Notes: generated by a model from the sequence alone, not told the origin. A stretch of 64,000 bases of DNA from Sweltsa coloradensis (GCA_024449915.1 JAMZAV010000815.1:124001-188000), one strand, 5' to 3'; shown: positions 35,995 to 48,118, counted from the first letter of the stretch. Numbers and translations are program-made.

Positions 35995-37323
35995 ATGGAT
36001 GAAGAATACGATGCTATTGTTATTGGTACTGGATTGAAGGAATGTATCCTCAGCGGGATGTTGTCAGTGTCTGGTAAGAAGGTTCTGCATGTTGATCGTA
36101 ACACGTATTATGGAGGAGAGTCTGCTTCCATTACTCCCTTGGAAGAACTCTTTTCAAGGTTTGGTGCTCCAAAACCTGATGAATCGTATGGCAAGGGCAG
36201 AGATTGGAATTTGGATCTCGTACCAAAGTTTCTCATGGCCAACGGATCACTTGTAAAGTTATTGATCCACACAGGTGTCACAAGATATTTGGAATTTAAA
36301 TCTGTTGAAGGAAGCTATGTGTATAAAGGTGGAAAGATTTCCAAAGTTCCTGTTGATCAAAAAGAAGCCCTATCTTCTGATTTGATGGGGATGTTTGAAA
36401 AACGTCGTTTCCGTAACTTCCTCATCTACATACAGGATGTGAGGGAGGATGATCCTAAAACGTGGAAGGACATGGATCCTTTCAATACTACAATGCAACA
36501 AATTTATGACAAGTTTGGTCTAGATAAAAACACTCAGGATTTTACAGGCCACGCCCTTGCTTTGTACCGTGACGATGATTACCTAACTCAAAGCGCTGTT
36601 CAAACTGTCCGTAGAATCAAACTTTACAGTGATTCTTTAGCTCGTTACGGGAAATCTCCATACTTGTATCCAATGTATGGTCTAGGGGAACTACCTCAAG
36701 GATTTGCTCGGTTAAGTGCTATCTATGGAGGAACCTACATGCTTGATAAGCCAATTGATGAGATCGTGATGGAAAATGGAAAAGTTGCTGGAGTTAGGTC
36801 TGGCGAAGAAATTGCACGCTGTAAACAAGTATACTGCGACCCATCGTATGTCTCTGATAAAGTAAAGAAAACAGCTCGAGTGGTGCGATGTATTTGTCTG
36901 ATGGACCATCCAATACCCAATACTCGAGATGCTCTGTCCACTCAAATCATCATTCCTCAGAAGCAGGTAGGTCGCAAGTCTGACATATACGTATCTCTTG
37001 TCAGCTACACCCACCAAGTAGCAGCCAAAGGATGGTTTATTGCAATGGTCTCCACAACAGTAGAAACCGACAATCCTGAGGCAGAGATTAAACCTGGTTT
37101 GGAGTTGCTCGGCCCAATTCGTCAGAAGTTTGTCAGTGTAAGTGATTATTTCGAGCCAACTGATGATGGACTTAGCAGTCAGATCTTCATCTCTGCCTCG
37201 TATGATGCTACGACACATTTTGAAACAACCTGTCTAGATGTACTAGATATTTTCCGAAGAGGAACAGGAGAAGACTTTGACTTCTCAAAAGTTAAACATG
37301 AGCTTGGTGATGAGGAACAATAA
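35995..37323 (+). CDS. GDI: Rab GDP dissociation inhibitor (GDI), intronless ORF
   Basis: The 442-codon ORF runs unbroken from ATG to TAA. GDI proteins bind prenylated, GDP-bound Rab GTPases, extract them from membranes and recycle them through the cytosol to donor membranes. The N-terminus [20 protein letters not shown] carries the dinucleotide-fold GxGxxE-like signature shared by GDI and [22 protein letters not shown] (about residues 34-52), [19 protein letters not shown] (about 77-95) and [20 protein letters not shown] (about 225-244) are the sequence-conserved regions that form the Rab-binding platform and the mobile-effector loop region. Vertebrate GDI1 and GDI2 are about 445-447 residues, so this is full length. 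The acidic C-terminus ends GDEEQ. Vertebrate GDI genes are split by many introns; this coding region has none, suggesting intron loss or an old retrocopy. There is no disabling mutation. The large minus-strand ORF at 36712-37218 is only its shadow. Confidence 0.97.
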   Translation: MDEEYDAIVIGTGLKECILSGMLSVSGKKVLHVDRNTYYGGESASITPLEELFSRFGAPKPDESYGKGRDWNLDLVPKFLMANGSLVKLLIHTGVTRYLEFKSVEGSYVYKGGKISKVPVDQKEALSSDLMGMFEKRRFRNFLIYIQDVREDDPKTWKDMDPFNTTMQQIYDKFGLDKNTQDFTGHALALYRDDDYLTQSAVQTVRRIKLYSDSLARYGKSPYLYPMYGLGELPQGFARLSAIYGGTYMLDKPIDEIVMENGKVAGVRSGEEIARCKQVYCDPSYVSDKVKKTARVVRCICLMDHPIPNTRDALSTQIIIPQKQVGRKSDIYVSLVSYTHQVAAKGWFIAMVSTTVETDNPEAEIKPGLELLGPIRQKFVSVSDYFEPTDDGLSSQIFISASYDATTHFETTCLDVLDIFRRGTGEDFDFSKVKHELGDEEQ

Positions 37324-37576
37324 TTCTTTATTTTTTAATCAAGCTACCTACGTATAATTCGGACATTTCTCTACCTTATGGAACTTTATGCTCTGGCTAT
37401 CACCTGGTCTTTTTGATTTGTACCTAAACAATTTAAATAGGCCTACAAAATTCAACTAGGCCCTAGGTAGTACAACATGGTGGGTGACATGTAGGCCTAT
37501 AGATTTTGCAAAATTATGATATATCTGTATAGTAGGCCTTTGTAGCAAATTGATATGGTTGCACTAGAAATAATAT

Positions 37577-37582
37577 ATTAAA
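37577..37582 (+). terminator. candidate poly(A) signal (ATTAAA) for GDI
   Basis: ATTAAA lies about 250 bases after the GDI stop codon. It is the commonest variant of the animal AATAAA signal, and it is followed by GT-rich sequence (ATGTGTAGG). No canonical AATAAA was noticed closer to the stop. Such hexamers are frequent in AT-rich DNA, so the call is weak. Confidence 0.3.
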
Positions 37583-37921
37583 CATGTGTAGGCCTAATCC
37601 TACCAAGTGGTAAAAATCTTAACAATGACTAGGTCTAGGCATACTTAGCACACATACCAAAGCGGTTTGGCTGTACCGCTTTCATAGTTTTCAAGTCATT
37701 TTGGCATAGGCCTACACCCTAGGTAAAGGTCCTTTCACAAACATTGGGAAGTACTTTCTTCAAGCCGGTTGGTTCAAGAAGGCAGATTTTAAAATGGATA
37801 TCTAACTATGGCTGAGTCTGGCCTATGCATCATAAAACATTTGAAACGTATCACTCAAGTCGACAACTTCTGAAAGCGAATAGTATCGGAATCGATTTGA
37901 GACAAATTCAACTCATGGGCC

Positions 37922-39834
37922 CAGTGGCGTAACTAAGGGACCGCAGTCGCGGGGGGGATCAGGGCTCTAGGGGGCCCAAAAATAACCATCAACAAAATAA
38001 AAAATAATAATTAGCCAAAATCTAATATTGTAACGAGACCCAGAAGGACGAAACGCGCCGTGGATTAGGCCTAAGGTAACAAAACAACTTTAAATTAGCT
38101 GCAGTTGTCATTGGCAGGTGAAAAGATTGGTCGACCCCAGCCCTTCAGGCTGGGCTTTATAAAATACTCTATGCTTTCCCAACCTGTAAAGTCAACCCTT
38201 CTCCAATCTAAACTAAGCCTACAATATTTTATAATTTGATGACTTATTTTAGGCTAAACCAGACAAACATGTTTGTGCAAATAAAAAGTAGAGTCAATTG
38301 TTGGAAGTCAACGTTAAGAATTGTCGGTCTAGCACAACACATCAAAGTCGAATCAGCTTGTTCTTGTCTGTGATGGTTCATTGCCAAGAGGCTACTTAGA
38401 AAGAAGCTGGAGGGGGAACTTGAATTTTCAATATCTAGTCAGTGTTTGAAATAGTTTTTTGAGGTTTTTTAGTAGGCCTATCCACTTCAAAAAACTAGGT
38501 TACATTATTTCAGCATGCGTTTTTCAAGCTTAACTTTTTTAAACGCATCAAACGCACTATAAAAACCTCATTTTCTAAAATTTCACCTGCGGCACATTTG
38601 TTGGGGTGCTCTGTCTCCCCAAATCTCTTGTACTTAGTGTTTTCTGGTATAAGGGTAGGTAATTTGACGGAAATGTTATTTTGCATTAAATTTGTGATTT
38701 TCCTTTTCCTAACTGAATATTATTATGTATTTACTTGGTTTTTGGCCGCGGAAAGTAGTTTCTGGACTTATTTCATCACTTTTAGTTTGCTTGAATCGGT
38801 CGTTTTGGTACGGTACTAGGTAGGCCTAGTTCAGTTAGTGCGGTCCAACTTTTCAACACTGTTTTTTTTAAAGAAAAACAATAAAAAAAAAACATCAAAT
38901 GAGAAATAAATGAAGAAGAACTCATTATTCACGATTTATTTATACAAATCACTCTGAAAATATACCAATTTTAAAGAATAATGAACACAGATTGAACACA
39001 AACACTCGATCATTTCACTGTCATTAATTGGTCGCCATGTTTACTATTTACGTCTTGATTTTACTTATTAGGCCTACCAACCTTTTTCACTAAAAAATAC
39101 CCCACCTACAAAGCCTTTAACGTCGCTATTTTAAATACAAAGGACTTTCACCACAAAAGGACTTTTGTTTAAAATAGCGACTTTAAAGGTTTTTAAGTTT
39201 TTTTTGTTACTAGGGAACAGCAAAAACGTGATGATTCTATTTTGTATTTTTTTATTATGTTCTTGTCAGGTTGTTTGCAGTGAGTACAACGTCTCGGCAG
39301 GTAGGCCTAGGGCTAGGCTTATAGGCCTCGTCACTCCTCGCTACGTTTTTCGTGTTTTTTTTAAGAAATTGTCGGCACTTGTGGGTTTCCGCGTGTTTGT
39401 TTTTAATTTACTAGTGATTTTGCATGGTTTTGAACATCAACAAAAAAAATTGGTGAAAAATTAGTTATTTCGTCGGTACTACCCTTGTTCCGTGTTTTCT
39501 TTGCGAAACGACTTGGCTTCTACTATCGTCTAGCCATTTTTTAAATTTCCACTTCATGCATTGTAAGGGCACAGGTAGGGGGATTTAAAAAAAATTGCTT
39601 GGCCCCTTCAGCAAAAAATCCTGCCAACACCCCTGTGTGTTCCTGATGTTGCAAAACAAACGCACTCCCACATAAATTCCGTAAAAAGGAACTCGTTGCT
39701 CTCCAAGACTGTTCATCGCCAAGATGGCTTCTTATGTGCGAGCTAGGTGATGAGTAGGTGATGAGAATAGGGTGAGGGGGACCTCTAAAAAATCTTGCGG
39801 GGGGCCTTGGAGCTGTAGGCTAGTTACGCCACTG
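37922..39834. mobile_element. hAT-like non-autonomous element, 1.9 kb
   Basis: The ends CAGTGGCGTAACTA and TAGTTACGCCACTG are perfect inverted repeats of 14 bases. Flanks CATGGGCC (37914-37921) and TGTGGGCC (39835-39842) agree at six of eight positions, a decayed 8-bp duplication. Near the ends are GGGGGGG/CTCTAGGGGGCCC and CTCTAAAAAATCTTGCGGGG blocks. Inside, about 39110-39200, is an inverted pair of the CTTTAACGTCGCTATTTTAA word. No transposase was recognised. Confidence 0.78.
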
Positions 39835-40412
39835 TGTGGGCCTAGGCTATATCAGAGTCTGCAACCAAGTAGAACCAAAGCGCCGTCATCCAATGCACTT
39901 ACAGCTTAGGTACTGGGATCTAAGATTAGCATCTTCTAATGTGCTAAACTACAGAGAGCTACAACATTGCATCCATGCAATCTTACGTTTAATACTATGC
40001 CATTGCCATCCCACATTCCCACCTACCTACAACATATTGATTGCACAAAATTTGCCTTACACTGTATGTACCAGTGTCTTTATGTCTATGGTATCTCAAG
40101 AACAATCAATCTAGGCCTACCTAGTTTTGTTAACAATGGCATGTTATTAGCCACCAGCCATGCATATTCATTTGTAATAACCTCATATAGGTAGGTTAGC
40201 AAAGTTTGACATGCCATTTTTTCTCACTCTGAATACCCCTACCCAGCTATAGATAGGCTAGGCCTCACATGTAGGCCTATCTAGCTTCAAATCCTACATG
40301 AGGCATTCATTTTTGTAGTTGCAATTTTTCCATCTAGGCCTGTTGCTATGCATCATCTGAATTATAAAATCTTAATATTGACATAAAAATCAATAGGCTT
40401 ACATCTTAAAAG

Positions 40413-41237
40413 CAGGGTTGTTAAAAAAGCAACTTTTTTTCATTTTGACCGGGACACTGGTCAAAAGTGGTTTTAATCGGTTAAAAGTGGCTAAAATGAA
40501 GAATAAGCATTTTATATCTTAAAAAAGACTGCAAAATTACAATACAACCTAGTCCTTCAATTATTTGCTAACTAGTGCACTTTACATGTCTTTACTCATT
40601 TTAAATTAAATTACCAGCAGTAGCCTACAAATGTGTCAACATTAACTTAGCTTATGGACTTTTTAGTTTTTAATAGCCAAGAAAAATTTTTAAATGAAAT
40701 GAGATTGATTGTAAGGTATTAATGAATAACCCATAGGCCATATATGCTAATTTTTCCTTTCATTGAAAAACTAGCCTGGTAGCCCCTAAAATTGTGTTAA
40801 GAACAAATTTGATTTGTTTTTCAATTTGCAATCCTTTTTGTTTAGTGCAGTTACTTTTTTTATAATTTATATACGTAGGTCTACATGCCATTTTGTTTAG
40901 GCCTACTGAGTACTGACTCTAAATTCAAAAAAACTTTTTCTTAAAACTGTTATGATTTTCTGATTTCTTTATATTTAACAGTAGGCCTAAGTTGTTGTAC
41001 TCTTTGACACTCATAGAATAAGACACTGGTGTTACAGTGTTCTTGATAAATATTGGTTTCTGCACAATCTCTTGTACCGTAGTTGTGATTTTAATTCTGT
41101 TTAATATTGAACAATGAAGTTATATTTGACTTGTAGCAACAAAGACCTTTAATCTGAGTATGCACTTCAAAAAAAACACTGGTTGAAATTGTATTTTGAC
41201 CAAGACGGTTTAGGGTGGTCAAATCTCTACAACCCTG
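40413..41237. mobile_element. hAT-type non-autonomous element
   Basis: The ends CAGGGTTGTTAAAAAAGC and CAAATCTCTACAACCCTG share CAGGGTTGT as inverted repeats. Inside, CATTTTGACCGGGACACTGG near the left end is echoed by TATTTTGACCAAGACGG near the right. Flanks CTTAAAAG (40405-40412) and ATTAAAAG (41238-41245) match at seven of eight positions, as hAT target duplications do. Confidence 0.8.
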
Positions 41238-41423
41238 ATTAAAAGTTTTGTGCATTAGACCTACACGTGGGCCTACTTATTTTGAGTATCTAGCCTACCA
41301 TATATACCCAATCTACAATCTCTTAAGACGAATACCAATGAAGTTCATCTTCAGCCAAGCTTGTTCAATACTAGCTAGGCTATAAAGTATAAATTAATTA
41401 TGAACAGTGGTAGGCCCATTTTT

Positions 41424-41956
41424 ACGGATCGTGTTCATCCGTGGTTCAACTTCCGCCATCCATGCAGGTCGAAGCTTGGGGCTCGATAGATTGATTTGAT
41501 TGAATATTGCTTAACGTCTCATATTTATGCACTTTGGCTAACCGAGACGATGAGTGGTGATAGATGAGGATGAAGTTTGAACAGAAGGGAGGAGGGGAAA
41601 CCCGGTACCGGCACGTAGCCTACTCCTTTTGAAAAGTACCAAGGGGACCAACGGCTTAACGTCCCATCCGACAGGACGGTGTAACTTTGACAGTCATATA
41701 GGTTCCTCCACTAACCCGGACTGCCGAGCAGACGTCAAGGAGAACGAAGCCGTTACACTAGCTTTCGAACCCTCCATCTGCTATAACCAGCGGTATACGT
41801 GAGTTTCAGGGTAGAGCGGTCACCCACTCTACCCCTGACCACGCCCGATTCTGCTTAACTTCGGTGTTCGAGTGGGAACCGGTTAAACGAGCTCGGCTAA
41901 ACCGCTGGCTGGGGCTTGATAGAGGCGGAGCTTAGGTGATGAACACGATCCATAAC
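41424..41956. repeat. small inverted-repeat element split by the SINE
   Basis: ACGGATCGTGTTCATC (about 41426) and GATGAACACGATCCAT (about 41938), together with TTCCGCC and GGCGGAG inside them, form an inverted repeat. Removing the SINE at 41491-41909 brings the arms within about 50 bases, so the SINE inserted into a pre-existing hairpin element. Confidence 0.55.
41491..41909 (-). mobile_element. 5S-rRNA-headed SINE, copy 2, intact
   Basis: On the minus strand the head contains ACACCGAAGTTAAGCAGAAT, CGGGCGTGGTCAGGGG and GAGTGGGTGACCGCTC, which line up with box A, intermediate element and box C of the 5S rRNA type 1 polymerase III promoter. The body has CTGTCGGATGGGACGTTAAG, and the tail reads ATTCAATCAAATCAAT. 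Target duplication TGGGGCT(C/T)GATAGA flanks it at 41477-41490 and 41910-41923 with one mismatch. At about 419 bases it matches copy 1 end to end. Confidence 0.92.
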
Positions 41957-41959
41957 ACC

Positions 41960-44038
41960 TCCCCCCTGTCAAGACTTACTTAAGCTTCTGTCCTCTTTTA
42001 TCTTCTGCTTCTGCATACATGGGTGTTTTCTCATAGTAGGCCTATAGGCTATATTACGTAGGTAGGCCTATCACCTATGCTACTTTTTTTGTGTGTTTCA
42101 GGATGTCTAGGCTATATTGTCATTTTGTGAGACTTAGGCTACTTGCTAGTGAAATATTAAGCCACCCTAGAAGTTTTAAAACAATTCAAAGAGCAATGTG
42201 ACTGATTCATTTTGAAGAGGCTTATAGCCAGGATAGTTCCATTGACTGTTTTGATACTGAAGGGCTAAAAAAAATCTTTCATAATGTAATTTTTATCTAG
42301 ATCATCTCACGTACTCTTCCCTGGCAGCCAATGCTTGATGCACATCTGTACCGAATCCACGAATTAGACTCTAGAAGTAGGATACAATACATAATTAACA
42401 TTTGTAAAAGCCTGTCACTAACTCAACATTGTATATCTCTGCTGACGCACAAAAGTTGACAGAGACAGGCCAGATAATTTTGCCACTTTGATTTCTTTCG
42501 TTGTTTTCTATACGGGTACTGGGTATTTTATAAATCACATTGCAATTGTTTGTAAAATTGTATACCAATTTGATGTACTTTTGGCTAAAAATCCTTGCAG
42601 CTAGATTAATCATGTCACCATGTGCTTGTGCACAGTTTATTGTTAGCCCACTGTATTGTATGTATAATGTGTACTGTTACAGACACGGTTCAAAATGCTG
42701 TATTGGTATATTGGTAGTGTTTGCTTATTTATATAGGTGTATTTATATCTTATTTTGTAGGATACAAGGGCCTAGGGTATAGAATATAATTATAACAATA
42801 TCTTTTTAAAAACAATAAGTGGACAAGACATTCACTTTTAACTGTGATCCTAATCAGCTTTGGGCTACTAAATCATTTCTCCTAGTAGCATTGCACTAGT
42901 GTTTATACAAAACAACTACACTTTCTCACCATTATCCCACTAGGGGTAATCAATAACTTGATCCTCTGGGTATAGCCTTAAACAATAAGGCTTGGTATTT
43001 ATCAGGGTTTTGAAAGCTTTCTTGTGATCAAAAAACCCGCTTTTCTCTTCATAGGTACGTAGTTATGCAACATTTTCATTTGTTGGATTCCAAAGTAACT
43101 TGCTACTGTTCACTGTAAATAATTTTGGGAAAGATAATTTATTCAGTTTGTGTGCACTTTCATTAATTATCCAGTAACGGTGATGGAACAAGTAGGCAAA
43201 GGCATATGCCTACCTAACTAGTTACAATGTAGCATACCAATTAAATGAAGGTGGGGAATGCTACTTGCTATCCATATTTAAGTAGACTTTGTGATAGGCG
43301 ACCGAGAAAATTGTGTGAGATTATAACAATCTAGCTAGTAATTAAAGTGTATAATATTGGCAACCTTGGCCACCTGCTACAATGGTGAGCTCTGATTTTA
43401 ACTTTGTAATATGACTGGAACGTTCACCAAGATTATCATTTGTTTGGTACATGCGAATTGTCGGCTTTGTGTACGTACACAACATCAAGTATTTGCGTTT
43501 AATTCTGGCAAGGAGCTTGTTAAAGTTTCTCGGTCGTCATTGTCTGGCATCCGCATTAATATTCACACGGCCATTGATAATTTAGCAATCCTTATTAATT
43601 TAAATCAATAAATTCTTACAGTTTTAGTATTACTGTTACTACTTGCTCAAAGCCTTCCTTATAGATAATAATTAAAAACACAATTATGTAAAAAATATTT
43701 GACAACAGTAGATGAAAGTGAAAATTAAATTAACTACAAATGCTTTACAGCTGTGTATTATATATTAGGCCTATGTGTGTGTATTATGTGTTTACTACAG
43801 TATTCATAAAAATTAAATTGGTTGTTATTAAAAATAACATTTAAATTTACATTCTTTTGAAACGTAGTGCAAATCCATTCACATTTTAATGAGTACTTTA
43901 TTGTAAAATTTATCAAAGTTAAATAGTAGGCCCTATGTAAAATGGTTCTTGATGAATGAAGAGTTTAAATTATAAAAGGTCTAAACTCTAATTTATATAC
44001 ACACAATAGGTAGGGACAGCTGTTGTTGTGTTTGAAAA
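41960..44038. other. AT-rich non-coding DNA
   Basis: No gene or repeat structure recognised. Frames at 42540-42782 and 43411-43611 have no identifiable motif. Confidence 0.5.
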
Positions 44039-44040
44039 AT

Positions 44041-44675
44041 GTGTGAAACTCAAAAAAATATTTCATTCAGGCAAACTATTTATGAATTAAGAAATAACAG
44101 AAAAATTATTTGGTCCACCATGATCTGAAAAAAAATTGTCAAACTTAATATTTTTCTAGCTGGGTCCCATTGGCAAAAATCTCCCATACCATAAGAAATA
44201 ACATGGGGACGATCTTTATGCCCCGTGACCTTGGAGGATTTTGATCTAAAAAAATATTTGCCAATATTGACATACCTATCCAGTAAATCCTCTATATTTT
44301 GGTTTGTAATTTGGCCAAGTGATTCGGTCAAAATATGCTGATAAGCAAGAAAGGGTGTGATTTTGCAAAGTGTATTTTTGCGTGTTTGGGTGTGTGTATA
44401 TTTGCACACAGTTTCAAGACATGATGATATAAATAAAGGGCTATTTTAGATTAGTACAATGCTCTAGTATCCATGTGGAACAAAAAAGAAGCATATTAAA
44501 GCCGATTCAAGAAATTTCCCAAAACGCCAATCATCGCAAATTTCTGGATTAAAAAAATTTAAAAAAATCGTGTAGAATCACTGTTACAGGATATAATTTT
44601 TTCAACGGTCATTTTAGTGTAGTATTATGCTCTAGTTTATGTGGTAAAAAATAATTTCTGGGGGTAATAGCCCCT
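44041..44675 (-). mobile_element. TTAA-type MITE, family 1, nearly complete copy
   Basis: It matches 57544-58184 in reverse over its whole length apart from the first ~20 bases. The preserved end GGGGGTAATAGCCCCT is followed by TTTA at 44676-44679, a one-base variant of TTAA. The minus-strand frame at 44080-44409 has the same position as the frame at 57900-58130 and is a by-product of the repeat. Confidence 0.8.
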
Positions 44676-44679
44676 TTTA

Positions 44680-45245
44680 GAGGGGTCGCTGAGCTTGACC
44701 CATCTCAAATGGGCGCGCTCAGGTTTGACGATTGCAGCTAAACGGTTGGATATATTATTACCAAATTTTACATGAATGTTAATAAGAGTTTCTTTATATT
44801 GATATCCTCACTTGGTTGCCAAGAATTAGCCTTTAAAAAATCAATGCGAGAGGTAAGTCCAAAACGTGAAAAAATCGAAAACGTGGATTTCAATTCTAGA
44901 AATTCACACCAAACCGTTTATCTTACGATAGAACCAAATTAACTGGCTGTGCACATTGATTTTAACGTTTATATCCAGTATAAAAATTTGCTTTAAAAAA
45001 TCTGTACACTTGGAATAAATTCCCGAAGTTCACCAAAATAGTAAACTATGGAGGTTTCACGATTTTTTTCTTCTCAAAACTGATGATTTTATCTAAAAAT
45101 ACGCGCATTGGATCTCATAGATTTACCCTAATATTAATGTTATTGTGAATATGATGCCAATGTTGTTAAACGTTTAGGCCCTACCCAAAAAAAACTGAAT
45201 GCTGAGCGTCGAAACTCGTCTCCGCGCAAGCCTCAGCGACCCCTC
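44680..45245. mobile_element. TTAA-type MITE, family 2, copy 1
   Basis: The ends GAGGGGTCGCTGAG and CTCAGCGACCCCTC are perfect inverted repeats. TTAA follows the right end at 45246-45249. TTTA precedes the left end and is also the flank of the neighbouring family-1 MITE. A second copy lies at 53989. The TTAA target suggests mobilisation by a piggyBac- or Kolobok-type transposase. Non-coding. Confidence 0.85.
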
Positions 45246-45249
45246 TTAA

Positions 45250-46870
45250 ATCATATAAAAAGTATGCTTTTACTTTTCAATCACCAAAGGCAAACATAGG
45301 CTACAAATTACTGAGTGATAATTGATTTTATAATATATACTAATATGCAGTTGTCACGAGAAATTTTGACATGAATTTACAGTGTTATTTCTTGTCTACT
45401 GTGAACATTTAAACACGTGACTAAGTATATAGTATATATATATACCAATTTAGTAGAAGTATAGCCTACTGAGTATTAAATTGTATGCTGGGTATAAATG
45501 TAATTGTGCTTCATATAAAAATTTTGGGTTTAAATGTTTGATAATAAATGTACATATTTAAGTGATGTTAGCAGGCATAACATTGAATGTCAATGCATGT
45601 ACAAGTAAATCCAACTTTCAGGTGAGCTAAATGCCTTTACTCCTTAATGTGACTGTTGTAGGGTAAGTGTGTAGGGTAAAAGCAATTTATTTATTTTAGC
45701 AAGCTGTTTTGTGGTTGCCTCTAGTGTACTATGCATACTCATCTTGCATAACTTTAGATTTAGATTGATGGTAATGATAACACATGAAACACCTCTTGTG
45801 TTAGGCTGAAACATTTAAAACCAGTTACTAGAGATGTGTAAACATGTGTATATTAATCAAAATTGGGTAGCCCTAGTAATGTGTTTAAGATTCATTGGTT
45901 ACCTGCTTCCATGTTGCCTAATACTCTGCTCACAGACAGTTTATATATACTGGTATGTTGATTAATATTAAACCACACATCTGTATACTAGCTCCAATCT
46001 TAACTATTCTCAGATAAGGCTGGAATTGAGGGCTGTTTATCCGCACGTTTTCCTCAAACCCCGTGCGATGTGCGACATTCATTCATCATTGTCCTAATAG
46101 ACCTACTTGCTATGCTATGAATCTATGATTGATGATTTGATTTTGTACGGAACGCTAACAACTTAGTACTAGTTTCGACTTTCAAGTATATGTGTCGAAC
46201 TAGGACAATAGAAAAATGTATGTTGTATTTTTGCAGCATGTGGACTAAGTATCATCATCCACCTGTGAGAATCATTTCGTTGGAGTTACTATACAATGTT
46301 AGGTTAGGAATGATGTTGCAAATCATTAAATTACCTCATATAATCGATGAGTCTGTACTAGGTACTAAAATATGAATTGTCTTAAATGTGCAATAGTATT
46401 TGTTTTTATAATTCAGTATTATCAAAAATTAACAGTGAATAAAATTGTTCATCCATTAAAATGTATTTTAATTTAATTTAAAATATTTTAATGTTTTCAA
46501 ATTATGATCTGTTGGTTTTCATATTGTTGAGATTATTTGTTTGTGCTCACATGCGTAGGGAGAGCCTACACAAAATTATTTCAGTTATTTGTTTAAAATT
46601 TCCTTAAAAGAAATGCAATATTGGTAATTGAAAAACAATGAATAAAGTTTTTGAATACAGTTTTGTGTCTCTCTTGAAATTCTGTTCACCATGATAATTT
46701 CCCATAAATGTTATCTACAAAGTATATAATAAAAGTCTTAACTCATTTCAATGATGTTGGGTTGAGAGGTGTTCTTAACACCAGGCAATATATCTAGGGC
46801 ACGAAACTATTTTGTGCCTAGTTGCCTGGCTCAGCGTTTCTTCATCTTGATCCCGAATCTGCCTTGTTGC
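45250..46870. other. AT-rich non-coding DNA
   Basis: No gene or repeat recognised. A TA-rich run lies near 45427-45442. Confidence 0.5.
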
Positions 46871-46879
46871 CAATATTTA

Positions 46880-47530
46880 CCGTACTCTTTTCTATCTGCC
46901 CACAGGTACAGTCCTGACACCTGGTTCTACGATTCACCTTGCTCTTCAACGTCTCCTTCAATGAATCTTCCACATTTTCTCTTTGGTCTTCCTATTTTTC
47001 TTTTACCGTCTTGTAGGGTTGCACATCGATACTTTTTTCATTATTGATTAACAAAATGGTAATGTCATTAACGAATCGATATAATCGATGATACTAATAA
47101 AAAATTCAACCCCGTTCCGACATAGATGGAATCTCAAATGTGGCAAATGAAATTCAAAACAATACAATCAAATGCCACTCGTTGCCTCGTCCTGTCTTGT
47201 GCTGTCTTTGTTTTTGCATCCCGCTGTCGGCTAAGTTCGCTCCCAAACATAAACCTGGAGTAAGACACCTTGTGAACTATCTCAATCTACCCAAGCGGGA
47301 AATACGAATTACTTGTTTCAGGCCGTCTTCAACCAATTGTTGATATTTTGATTATCGATAATGACTTTTGATTATCGATTATCGAGATTTTACCCTATAT
47401 TGATTATCGATCGATAATATCAATTATCATGTGCATCCCTACCGTATTGTATCACTTCAAATTCTTGTCTCGGTATTCTATTCCCATTCTCTTCATGAGC
47501 CCAAACCACCTTAAATGTTCCCGTTCCAAC
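46880..47530 (-). pseudogene. LINE reverse-transcriptase C-terminal relic, split by a MITE
   Basis: On the minus strand, 47470-47525 encodes LREHLRWFG-like sequence (LRWFGLMKRM). After a frameshift this continues as NRIPRQEFEVIQYG up to the MITE. Beyond the MITE the frame resumes GKRKIGRPKRKCGRF. RWFGHxxRM followed by a GKRxxGRPKxRW motif is typical of the end of non-LTR retrotransposon polymerases. Skipping the MITE and one copy of its target duplication leaves these two halves in one frame. The catalytic domain is not in the window. Confidence 0.6.
47014..47441. mobile_element. hAT-type MITE inserted in the LINE relic
   Basis: The left end TAGGGTTGCACATCGATA and the right end ATCATGTGCATCCCTA are inverted repeats of the TAGGGNTGCAC class known in hAT elements. 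Flanks CCGTCTTG (47006-47013) and CCGTATTG (47442-47449) are an 8-bp target duplication with one mismatch. The interior is rich in ATCGAT/GATTATCGAT palindromes. Confidence 0.88.
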
Positions 47531-47864
47531 AAAGTAAATATATAAATTACATATTCAAGTCGGCCTAGGTCTATTTAGAATCTGTCGAAAAGGTTACATC
47601 TACTCTCAGTTGTGTTCATATGTAAAGTTTTATGGCTGCACAAATAGGAACGCGCCAAACATTAAATCAGTCTTGCTCCCCCTTAACGTGTGCATTTAGC
47701 ACAACCATTTCTGATTCTGATTAATATAAATAATTGTACATATAAATTCCTGTCCAATGCCAAATGAATGAAATGATGTGTATGCGAGTGATTTCTGATT
47801 CTAAATAATGTAACAAAATTCTGTACGCATGAATTCGTGTCCAATCCCAAATTGTATGTGCGAG

Positions 47865-47936
47865 TATGTATGTATGTGTATGTATGTATGTATGTATGTA
47901 TGTATGTATGTATGTATGTATGTATGTATGTATGTG
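47865..47936. repeat. TATG microsatellite
   Basis: About 17 near-perfect copies of TATG with one TGTA interruption near the start. It is read as repeated Met-Tyr-Val-Cys in the plus frame, which is not a protein signal. Confidence 0.97.
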
Positions 47937-48118
47937 TGAGAAAGTTCAAATCCCAAAGAGAAATAAGAAAATAATTCTCAAAAATGTGTATTTATGCTAT
48001 TTGCTCAAACATTTTAGTTCAGTTTCAGAAGTGACAAATCTAATCTCTGCATGAACTGGGAATTGTCTGGATTCACCACTGGACGCAGAAATACAGAGAA
48101 TGCACGGAAGCCACATTT

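Noticed and set aside
36712..37218. 168-codon minus-strand ORF
   Set aside because: It lies wholly inside the GDI coding region on the opposite strand and has no protein-like motif; it is a shadow.
47865..47936. CRISPR-like or protein repeat
   Set aside because: It is a simple TATG microsatellite without spacers.
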